DNA of 40,540 nt from Nitrospira sp. (GTDB taxonomy: Bacteria > Nitrospirota > Nitrospiria > Nitrospirales > Nitrospiraceae). Under the pieces are notes generated by a model. The model ran no database searches and was not told where the DNA came from. It saw only the letters and a program-made list of their open reading frames with translations. A program made the position numbers and the translations under genes. Below, piece after piece: positions 33,683 through 40,540 of the stretch (positions are counted from its first letter, which is position 1; every line of letters begins with the position of its first letter). The stretch covers positions 1 to 40,540 of the forward strand of contig JAICWG010000016.1 of NCBI GenBank assembly GCA_025934915.1, given 5' to 3'.

Positions 33683-36600
33683 TCTCGAATGTTTTTATCG
33701 ATCGGCCGATTCTTGCGTCGGTCATCTCGGTTGTCGTGGTCGTGATGGGGCTGCTCTCCGTGCAATTCCTTCCGATCGCGCAATTTCCTGAAATCACCCC
33801 GCCGGTGGTGCAGATCGACGCGGACTATCTCGGCGCCAGCGCAGAAGTCGCGGCTGAAGGGGTTGCCCGTCCCATCGAGGTCCAGCTCCCGGGCGTTGAT
33901 AATCTACTGTATTACGAATCGTCCAGCAGTAACGACGGCCATGTCACGATCAAGCTGACATTTGAGATCGGCACAAACCCGGACATCGCTCAGGTTCAAA
34001 CCCAGAACCGTGAAAAGCTCGCCGAGCCGCAGCTTCCTCCGGAAGTGGTTCGTCAGGGCATCTCCGTCAAAAAGATGTCTCCCGATCTCGTGTTCGTCAT
34101 CGCACTCAATTCGACCGATCCACGGCACGACTCCATATTCCTCTCGAACTATGCCACGCTTCGGCTTGTCGATGAGTTGAAGCGCCTCAAAGGCGTGGGG
34201 GATGTCGTGGTGTTCGGGCAGCAAAATTATAGTATGCGGATCATCCTCAATCCGCTGCTGATGGCAAAATTGGACCTTGTCCCGAGTGATGTCATCGCGA
34301 TCATCCGTGAACAGAATCGCGATAATCCCTCCGGCACGATCGGGAGGGAACCGGCGCCGAAGGGGACCGAACTGACGATCCCGATCATTGCAAAAGGCCG
34401 TCTCACGGAGGTGAAGGACTTCGAAGATTTGATCGTGCGGGCTCTGCCGGACGGCTCGCTTGTGAGGCTCAGCGATGTGGCGCGCATTGAACTGGGAGCC
34501 CAGGCCTATGGACTGGAAGGCCGACAGAACGGCAAACCGACGACGTTCATGCTGACGTTCTTGTCTCCCGGAGCGAATGCGCTCGATACAGTGCGCCGCA
34601 CGAGAGCGAAGATGGATGAGCTGGCCCAGAATTTTCCTCCCGGCGTGTCGTATGACTCTCCGTACGATACGACGCGTTTCATCGAAGTCTCGATCAAGGA
34701 AGTGGTCAAGACATTGATGGAAGCGATGGTGCTGGTGGTGTTCGTCGTGTATCTGTTCCTGCAGACCTGGCGAGCGACCATCATCCCCACTGTTGCCGTG
34801 CCCGTCTCCTTGATCGGCACCTTCAGCGGGCTCTATGCCCTCGGCTTCTCCATCAATACGATCACCCTGTTTGGGATGGTTCTGGCGATCGGGATTGTGG
34901 TGGACGACGCCATCGTAGTGGTTGAAAATGTTGAGCGACATATGCGTGAGGATCAACTTCCTCCAAAAGAGGCGGCCAAGCGGGCGATGAGCGAAGTCAC
35001 TGAGCCGATCATCGCAATCGTGTTGGTCTTGGTATCCGTCTTCGCCCCAGTCGGGTTTATCGGCGGGATTACAGGGGCCCTCTACAAGCAATTTGCGGCG
35101 ACGATTGCGATTTCCGTTACCGTGTCCGGATTTGTGGCATTGACGCTGAGCCCCGCGCTCTGCGGCGTCGTCCTTACGCCGAGGCCTGAGAGGAGGAGCG
35201 CGTTCTGGGAACTCTTCGATCGCCTGTTCGGCCGGACACAGCGTGGCTATACGAATGCGATTGCCAAGCTCATTGTCAGGCCGCTTCGTGTCATGGCGGT
35301 CTTTGCCTTGCTCGTCGTCGTGTCCATCGGACTCTATCAGAAGTTGCCGGGTAGTTTTCTGCCGGAGGAAGATCAAGGCTACTTCATCGTCATCACACAA
35401 CTGCCGGACGGCGCATCGACGCAGCGGACGGAGGCGGTTCTCGAACGGGTCGAGCGGTTTTTTCAGCCGATCCCGGCGGTTCATTCAACTGATGCCTTGG
35501 TCGGACAGAATTTCGTGTTCGGCACCAGAGGGCCGAACAGTGCGACGATGTTTGTTCCGCTGGTGTTATGGGATGAACGGCCTGAGCCTCAGAATCATGT
35601 GAAAGCGCTGATCGGCGCTGCCTATGGGGAGTTTGCAAAAATTCCAGAAGCGCTGCTCCTGGCATTCAACGCGCCCTCGATTCGCGGAGTGGGCGCCGTC
35701 GGCGGCTTTTCGGCGCAGATCCAAGATCCGAGCGGCGGCGATTTCAATAAATTCGCCATGGTGGCGCAGCAATTCGTCGAGCGGGCGAAAAAGGAACCGG
35801 CGATCGGACGCGTCGGGACGAATTTTCGTGTCTCCTCGCCCAGGCTCTATGCCGACGTGAATCGAGAACGGGCGAAGTCGTTGGGAGTTCCGATTTCGGA
35901 TGTCTTCGATACATTGCAAGCGTACTTCGGCAATTATTACATTAACGACTTCGTCAAATTTGGGCGGGTGTATCACGTGCAGACTGAAGCAGACGCCGAA
36001 TACCGGTCGACGCCTCAGGACCTCTCGAGAGTCTATGTGCGCGCGCGAAGCGCGAAGGGCGTCAATATGATCCCGCTCGATACCGTCGTGACGCCGAGGT
36101 ATCAGAGCGGGCCGGACCCTGTGAATCACTTCAATGGTTACAACACGGCGCTTTTGCTGGGTGCTGCCGCCCCTGGCTTCAGTTCAGGTCAAGCACTCGA
36201 AGCGTTGGAACGGGTCGCGGAGGAAGTGCTGGATCCGCAAGGCTATACCATCGATTGGAGCAATATCTCGTTTCAGGAACGTCGGGTCAGTGGTCAATCA
36301 GGCCAAGTCTTTGCCATCGGGTTATTGATGGTCTTTCTCGTCTTGGCTGCACAGTTCGAGAGTTGGGTGGTGCCGTTTGCCGTGATTCTCGCCGTTCCGT
36401 TCGCCGTGTTCGGCGCGCTGACGGCTGTCTGGCTTCGCGGGTTCGAAAACGACATCTATTTCCAGATCGGTCTCGTGACGTTGATCGGACTTGCCGCTAA
36501 AAATGCCATCCTGATCGTCGAATTTGCCAACACCCGTTATGAAGCGGGGCGACCTCTCATTGAAGCAGCGATGGAAGCGGCGCGTTTGCGGTTCCGTCCG

Positions 36601-36852
36601 ATCATCATGACGTCACTGGCCTTCATCTTCGGGATGTTCCCCTTGGTCATTGCTTCGGGCGCCGGGGCTGCCAGCCGCCAGTCGATCGGGACCGGGGTTC
36701 TCGGCGGGATGTTCGCGGCCACTTTTTTGGCGATCTTCTTCGTGCCATTATTTTTTGTGCTGCTGAGAAAGATGACTCGGCGTAACACGCAACGGGAAGC
36801 AAGGGAGAACCAAGCCATGGTGCCGAACTTCACATCGGAGGAGAAGCCCTAA
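33679..36852 (+). CDS. RND multidrug efflux pump, AcrB-type (second system)
   Basis: A 1057-residue inner-membrane antiporter. It begins at GTG 33679, overlapping the adaptor stop by four bases. First helix: FIDRPILASVISVVVVVMGLL. The proton-relay Asp pair D409-D410 is in GIVVDDAIVVVENVERH, and the matching Lys is residue 941 in GLAAKNAILIVEF. Periplasmic-loop signatures include LPGVDNLLYYESSSSNDGH and GSFLPEEDQGYFIVITQLP. FRPIIMTSLAFIFGMFPLVIASGAGAASR closes the helix-11/12 region in pieces. It is more like typical proteobacterial AcrB/MexB than the first pump in these blocks. Substrates are unknown. Confidence 0.95.
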   Translation: MISNVFIDRPILASVISVVVVVMGLLSVQFLPIAQFPEITPPVVQIDADYLGASAEVAAEGVARPIEVQLPGVDNLLYYESSSSNDGHVTIKLTFEIGTNPDIAQVQTQNREKLAEPQLPPEVVRQGISVKKMSPDLVFVIALNSTDPRHDSIFLSNYATLRLVDELKRLKGVGDVVVFGQQNYSMRIILNPLLMAKLDLVPSDVIAIIREQNRDNPSGTIGREPAPKGTELTIPIIAKGRLTEVKDFEDLIVRALPDGSLVRLSDVARIELGAQAYGLEGRQNGKPTTFMLTFLSPGANALDTVRRTRAKMDELAQNFPPGVSYDSPYDTTRFIEVSIKEVVKTLMEAMVLVVFVVYLFLQTWRATIIPTVAVPVSLIGTFSGLYALGFSINTITLFGMVLAIGIVVDDAIVVVENVERHMREDQLPPKEAAKRAMSEVTEPIIAIVLVLVSVFAPVGFIGGITGALYKQFAATIAISVTVSGFVALTLSPALCGVVLTPRPERRSAFWELFDRLFGRTQRGYTNAIAKLIVRPLRVMAVFALLVVVSIGLYQKLPGSFLPEEDQGYFIVITQLPDGASTQRTEAVLERVERFFQPIPAVHSTDALVGQNFVFGTRGPNSATMFVPLVLWDERPEPQNHVKALIGAAYGEFAKIPEALLLAFNAPSIRGVGAVGGFSAQIQDPSGGDFNKFAMVAQQFVERAKKEPAIGRVGTNFRVSSPRLYADVNRERAKSLGVPISDVFDTLQAYFGNYYINDFVKFGRVYHVQTEADAEYRSTPQDLSRVYVRARSAKGVNMIPLDTVVTPRYQSGPDPVNHFNGYNTALLLGAAAPGFSSGQALEALERVAEEVLDPQGYTIDWSNISFQERRVSGQSGQVFAIGLLMVFLVLAAQFESWVVPFAVILAVPFAVFGALTAVWLRGFENDIYFQIGLVTLIGLAAKNAILIVEFANTRYEAGRPLIEAAMEAARLRFRPIIMTSLAFIFGMFPLVIASGAGAASRQSIGTGVLGGMFAATFLAIFFVPLFFVLLRKMTRRNTQREARENQAMVPNFTSEEKP

Positions 36853-36853
36853 C

Positions 36854-38308
36854 ATGCGTACGTACTTGGCCATCGGACTTGCATGTCTCCTTTTATCCTG
36901 TGCCATGGGTCCGGATTACAAGCGGCCACCGGCCGATGTGGATGATCGGTTTCGCATGGCGGAGGGTCGATCGGACCTGCCTTCGTTGGCTAATCTGCCA
37001 TGGTGGGATCTTCTGCGTGATGAGCAACTGCAACAGCTCATTCGAACGGCTTTGGAAGACAATTGGGACCTCCAGCGCGCCGTCGCGACCATCGATGAAT
37101 TTCGGGCGAGGGCCCTGGTCGCCCGAACCGACTTTTTGCCGCAAATCGCGACTACAGTGAACGCACCGGCCCTCCGCCGCACCGTCTTCTTGGTTCCCGG
37201 TTTTCCCAATATATTCGACTATTACTTCCTAGGCAACTTGTCGTGGGAGCTGGACCTGTGGGGTCGCATCAGACGAGCCACCGAGGGGGCTCGCGCCGAC
37301 CTGTTGTCCAAGGAGGAGAACCGTCGTGCGGTGACGATTCAACTGGTCAGCGCAGTCGCCGAAACCTACTTCAATATTCTCCAGTTCGACCTCCAGCTCG
37401 ACATCGCGGAGCGAACGGTGCGAGCATGGGAAGAGTCCGTGCGGATCGCTCAGGCACGGTTGCGTCAAGGGATGACCTCGAAACTGGATGCGGATCAGTT
37501 TGAATCGGAACGAGCGAATGCCGCTGCCCGCGCGGCGGAACTCCAGCGGCAGATGGTTCAAGCCGAGAATCAATTGAGCGTGCTGCTGGGACGCAAACCC
37601 TTTGCCATCGCCCGTGGCCGCCCATTAGACGAGCAGATACTGGTTCCGGACGTTCCCGCAGGCTTGCCGTCCGAGCTGTTGCAGCGCCGTCCCGATGTGT
37701 TGGTTGCCGAACGACAGTTAGCGGCCGCCACCGCCCGTATCGGAGCCGCCAAGGCCGAACGATTCCCAAAAATCACGTTGACCGGGGTGGCCGGCATGGC
37801 TAATCCCGCATTGCAAGCGATCTTCACAAATCCGGGCCACTTCGGTGTGTTCGGCGCCGCGTTGGCCGGCCCTGTCTTTAATGCTCAAGTACTGGGTTTC
37901 CAACAGGAAACGGTGGAAGCTCAAAGCAAACAGGCATTGGCGCAGTATCAACAGACGGTATTGACGGCCTTTCGTGAAGTCGAGGATTCGCTCATCGCTG
38001 TTCGGACGGCTCGCACTCAGAGCGCATCACAGCAGCAACAGGTCACGGCGTTGCAGTCGGCGTTGAAACTTGCCGAACTTCGCTACAAAGGAGGGCTGGC
38101 CAACTATCTGGATGTCCTCGTTGCCCGACGAGACTTGTTCCAAGCAGAGTTGTCGTGGACCAGTACACGTCGGTTCCATTTGGCGTCCGTCGTCCAGCTG
38201 TACAGAGCACTCGGCGGCGGTTGGTCTCCTGATGGGCAACCGGCCCAGGGAGCAAGCAAGGATAGTGACCATGGAGAAGCCCGCGCACACCCAATTTCCA
38301 ATCCATGA
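36854..38308 (+). CDS. Outer-membrane efflux channel lipoprotein (second system)
   Basis: A 484-residue TolC/NodT-family protein starting one base after the pump stop. The lipoprotein signal is LAIGLACLLLSC, followed by AMGPDYKRP. Repeat 1 includes LPWWDLLRDEQLQQLIRTAL; repeat 2 has PSELLQRRPDVLVAERQL and IGAAKAERFPKITLTG. The end carries YKGGLANYLDVLVARRDLF and VQLYRALGGGWSPDG, nearly the same as the first system's channel. The 3' end overlaps the nitroreductase start by 38 bases, so that enzyme is read from the same transcript. Confidence 0.93.
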   Translation: MRTYLAIGLACLLLSCAMGPDYKRPPADVDDRFRMAEGRSDLPSLANLPWWDLLRDEQLQQLIRTALEDNWDLQRAVATIDEFRARALVARTDFLPQIATTVNAPALRRTVFLVPGFPNIFDYYFLGNLSWELDLWGRIRRATEGARADLLSKEENRRAVTIQLVSAVAETYFNILQFDLQLDIAERTVRAWEESVRIAQARLRQGMTSKLDADQFESERANAAARAAELQRQMVQAENQLSVLLGRKPFAIARGRPLDEQILVPDVPAGLPSELLQRRPDVLVAERQLAAATARIGAAKAERFPKITLTGVAGMANPALQAIFTNPGHFGVFGAALAGPVFNAQVLGFQQETVEAQSKQALAQYQQTVLTAFREVEDSLIAVRTARTQSASQQQQVTALQSALKLAELRYKGGLANYLDVLVARRDLFQAELSWTSTRRFHLASVVQLYRALGGGWSPDGQPAQGASKDSDHGEARAHPISNP

Positions 38309-38864
38309 GTTGGTCGCCCGTCGTTGGAGTCCGCGCGCCTTTGATGAGCGACCTATAGGTCTGGACCTATTGCGAACTCTTTTCGAAGCGGCTCGCTGGG
38401 CGCCTTCGTCAAACAACGAACAGCCGTGGCGATTTGTCGTAGCCAGTAAGGAGAATGAGACGGACTGGAACCGCTTGTTCGATTGCTTGACCGAGGGGAA
38501 CCGGAGATGGGCCTTCCGCGCGCCGGTGCTGATACTCTCGGTTGCAAGCATCAATTTCGAGGATGACGGAAAGCCGAACCGGCATGCCTTTCACGATACA
38601 GGGTTGGCGGCGGAGAATCTCGTCTTGCAGGCAACGGCCAGTGGGTTGGTCGCTCATCAGATGGCAGGCTTTGACGTGGAGAAGGCGCGGGTCGATCTCA
38701 AGATTCCTTCGGGCTACGAACCGGTCGCGATGATCGTCATCGGCTATCCAGGTGATCCAGCTGTTCTTCCTGAACGGCTGCGAGAGCGCGAATTACGGCC
38801 AAGGAGTCGCCGGCCGATTCAAGCATTGACATTTTTAGGACAATGGGGGAATCCCATAGCATAA
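38271..38864 (+). CDS. Nitroreductase-family FMN oxidoreductase
   Basis: A 197-residue flavoenzyme. The FMN-binding start is typical: LVARRWSPRAFDERPIG, then ARWAPSSNNEQPWRFVVAS. The remaining signatures are HDTGLAAENLVLQATASGLVAHQMAGFD and the C-terminal YEPVAMIVIGYPGDP. Such enzymes reduce nitroaromatics, quinones or related compounds with NAD(P)H. I start at ATG 38271, inside the end of the channel gene, because it gives the standard family length and EKPAHTQFPIHELVARRWSPR aligns well in short. Co-transcription with the efflux pump suggests a detoxification role, as inference. Confidence 0.9.
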   Translation: MEKPAHTQFPIHELVARRWSPRAFDERPIGLDLLRTLFEAARWAPSSNNEQPWRFVVASKENETDWNRLFDCLTEGNRRWAFRAPVLILSVASINFEDDGKPNRHAFHDTGLAAENLVLQATASGLVAHQMAGFDVEKARVDLKIPSGYEPVAMIVIGYPGDPAVLPERLRERELRPRSRRPIQALTFLGQWGNPIA

Positions 38865-38888
38865 CAGGATGAAAGAGGAGTCGAACGG

Positions 38889-39620
38889 ATGAAATCCTTG
38901 AGCGGGAAAGTGGCGATTGTGACTGGAGCTTCCAACGGCATCGGTCGAGCGATTGCGGAGCGATTGGCCGAGGAAAGCGCGATCGTCGTGGTGAACTATT
39001 CGAAGAGCGTGGAAAAAGCTCAACAGGTCGTTGCGGGGATCCAAGCCAAAGGCGGCAAGGCGTTAGCGGTCCAAGCGGACATGAGTCAGGTGGCCGATGC
39101 GCGCCGACTGGTGGTCGATACGGTCAAACAATTCAATCGGCTGGATATTCTCGTGAACAACGCCGGGAAATTCATGCCGAAGCAGCTTGAAGAGACGACC
39201 GAAGAAGACTTTAACGGCGTGATCGCCCTGAATGCCAAGGGGCCATACTTTGCCATGCAGGAAGCGGCAAGAGTGCTGAAAGACGGAGGACGTGTCGTGA
39301 ACATCTCAACCGGTGGAACACATCTCCACTTTCCCGGAGCCACAGCCTATCTAGGGAGCAAGGCAGCGCTGGAGCAATACACTAAGGGATTGGCGCAAGA
39401 ATTGGCTCCAAGGGGGATTACGGTGAATACCGTTTCGCCGGGTTTTACTGAAACCGAGATGATGACGGAGGAATACCGACAGATCGGCATTCAGTTGTCG
39501 CCGATGAAGCGACTTGGAGTTCCGAAAGATATTGCCGATGTCGTCGCGTTCATCGTGAGCGAGGATGCTCGATGGATGACAGGGCAGACGATCCAGGTCG
39601 GTGGTGGGATCGTCATGTAG
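38889..39620 (+). CDS. Short-chain dehydrogenase/reductase (FabG-like)
   Basis: A 243-residue NAD(P)-dependent classical SDR starting behind AAAGAGGAG. The cofactor-binding motif VTGASNGIGRAIAERLA begins near residue 11. NNAGKFMPKQ is the structural NNAG motif, and the catalytic residues are in NISTGGTHL (Ser) and TAYLGSKAALEQ (Tyr-x3-Lys). VSPGFTETEMM and ARWMTGQTIQVGGG are the usual C-terminal signatures. The length and sequence fit 3-oxoacyl-ACP reductase-like or glucose-1-dehydrogenase-like members. It follows the nitroreductase by 24 bases and is probably in the same operon. Confidence 0.92.
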   Translation: MKSLSGKVAIVTGASNGIGRAIAERLAEESAIVVVNYSKSVEKAQQVVAGIQAKGGKALAVQADMSQVADARRLVVDTVKQFNRLDILVNNAGKFMPKQLEETTEEDFNGVIALNAKGPYFAMQEAARVLKDGGRVVNISTGGTHLHFPGATAYLGSKAALEQYTKGLAQELAPRGITVNTVSPGFTETEMMTEEYRQIGIQLSPMKRLGVPKDIADVVAFIVSEDARWMTGQTIQVGGGIVM

Positions 39621-39663
39621 CTGCCGGCGTCCCGTTTGAACACCCTTCTTGAGAGGATTTCTC

Positions 39664-40540
39664 ATGGCTGAGAAAAAAATCATCGCAGTTGTGGGCGCAA
39701 CCGGTATGCAGGGCGGGGGGCTTGTGCGGGCAATCGCGAGCGATCCGGAGAAGACCTTTATTGCCCGCGCATTGACCAGGGATATGAATTCGGACAAAGC
39801 CAAGGCTCTCGCCAAGCTTGGCGCTGATGTCGTTGCTGCCGACTTGGATGACGCGGCTGGCCTGAAGCGAGCTTTCGCGGGCGCGTACGGTGTCTTCTGC
39901 CTGACCAATTTCTGGGAGCATTTTTCTCCGGAAAAAGAATATGCGCAGGCCAAGAACCAGGCCGAGGCGGCAAAGGCCATGGACGTGAAACATGTCATCT
40001 GGTCTACACTGGAAGATACACGCAAATGGGTGCCGCTGTCGGATAACCGTATGCCGACATTGATGGGAAAGTACAAAGTTCCACACTTCGATGCGAAGGG
40101 AGAAGTGGAGCGGGAGTTCACCAAGTTGAGCCTACCGGTGACTTTTCTGCTGACGTCCTTTTATTGGGACAATTTGATCTTCTTCGGCATGGGACCAAAG
40201 AAGGGGCCGGACGGCACGCTTCTGTTCACCATACCGATGGGAGATAAAAAGCTTTCAGGGATCGCGGTCGAGGACATTGGAAAGTGCGCGTTGGGAGTTT
40301 TCAAGAGCGGCAAGGAATACATCGGGAAGACGGTTGGGATCGCAGGTGAACATCTGACCGGTGAGGAGATGGCTGCGGCCATGACCAAGGCGCTCGGGAA
40401 AACTGTGCGCTATAATGCCGTAACTCCGGAACAGTATCGCGCGTTCGGTTTCAAGGGCGCCGACGACCTCGGGAACATGTTTCAGTTCAAGCGCGATTTC
40501 AATGAGGCATTCTGTGCGGCGCGCAATCCAGCCGTCGCGA
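39664..40540 (+). CDS. NmrA-family NAD(P)-binding protein (3' end outside window)
   Basis: An open frame from ATG 39664, behind GAGAGGA, to the right edge: 292 residues seen. The Rossmann motif VVGATGMQGGGLVRAI (near residue 8) and GADVVAADLDDAAGLKRAF, then GVFCLTNFWEHFSPEKEYAQ in pieces, match NmrA/HSCARG-like atypical SDRs. These bind NADP(H) but usually lack the Tyr-Lys pair, and act as redox sensors or isoflavone-reductase-like enzymes. VKHVIWSTLED and YWDNLIFFGMGP are further family blocks. It follows the SDR by 43 bases, so it likely belongs to the same detoxification unit. Confidence 0.88.
   Translation, partial: MAEKKIIAVVGATGMQGGGLVRAIASDPEKTFIARALTRDMNSDKAKALAKLGADVVAADLDDAAGLKRAFAGAYGVFCLTNFWEHFSPEKEYAQAKNQAEAAKAMDVKHVIWSTLEDTRKWVPLSDNRMPTLMGKYKVPHFDAKGEVEREFTKLSLPVTFLLTSFYWDNLIFFGMGPKKGPDGTLLFTIPMGDKKLSGIAVEDIGKCALGVFKSGKEYIGKTVGIAGEHLTGEEMAAAMTKALGKTVRYNAVTPEQYRAFGFKGADDLGNMFQFKRDFNEAFCAARNPAVA

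Noticed and set aside
33904-35484. 526-codon minus-strand frame opposite the second RND pump
   Set aside because: Same reason: an antisense shadow with no motif or start signal.
1-40540. CRISPR arrays, rRNA or tRNA genes, transposase or phage genes
   Set aside because: I looked for regular spaced repeats, conserved rRNA or tRNA arms and transposase motifs and saw none; a covariance-model scan would settle tRNAs and small RNAs.

Overview
The window looks like chromosome from a complete ammonia-oxidising (comammox) Nitrospira or a close relative. The main reason is a gene at 29887-30708 (minus strand) for a full-length ammonia monooxygenase subunit C (AmoC) with all three copper ligands. It stands alone, with no amoA or amoB next to it. 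The rest fits a GC-rich Gram-negative autotroph: lipoprotein outer-membrane factors, an OmpA-type lipoprotein, a GAF/sigma-54 activator and many small secreted proteins. The assignment to Nitrospira is inference from protein style and the AmoC sequence; no 16S or other marker is present.

Layout from left to right. (1) 1-3148: the end of an unknown gene, a polyphosphate-glucokinase-like ROK kinase, a secreted protein built from two tandem repeats, a perfect 34-bp palindrome, and a secreted metallo-beta-lactamase-fold hydrolase. (2) 3271-9099: a complete tripartite RND efflux operon (adaptor, pump, outer-membrane factor), then an OmpA-like lipoprotein. (3) 10433-15963: the whole 2-oxoglutarate dehydrogenase complex, sucA-sucB-lpdA. 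(4) 16072-18079: a cupredoxin gene broken by a REP-type palindromic element, an HPF/RaiA-like ribosome-associated protein and a hexapeptide acetyltransferase.

(5) 18101-26640, minus strand: an ion and pH homeostasis block. A YbaL-type CPA2 antiporter is followed (in map order) by a six-gene Mrp Na+/H+ antiporter operon with fused mrpA-mrpB, whose first gene is a tandem universal stress protein. Two near-identical 45-bp direct repeats flank the Mrp-uspA block. The right-hand copy lies inside the decayed 3' end of a P-type cation ATPase gene. (6) 27118-31974: a secreted unknown protein divergent from a double-CDGSH iron-sulfur protein, a GAF/sigma-54 activator facing the solo amoC, a 525-bp amoC upstream region carrying three 11-bp-spaced repeats, a small zinc-ribbon protein and a DoxX protein. 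(7) 32030-40540: a STAS-domain protein, a good sigma-70-type promoter, a second complete RND efflux operon, and then nitroreductase, SDR and NmrA-family enzymes that run off the right end.

Together the genes cover ammonia oxidation (an accessory amoC), oxidative TCA metabolism, cation/pH control and a large investment in efflux and detoxification. The points most worth following up are the solo amoC with its repeat-bearing upstream region, the REP-disrupted cupredoxin gene, and the duplicated ATPase-derived sequence bracketing the Mrp operon.
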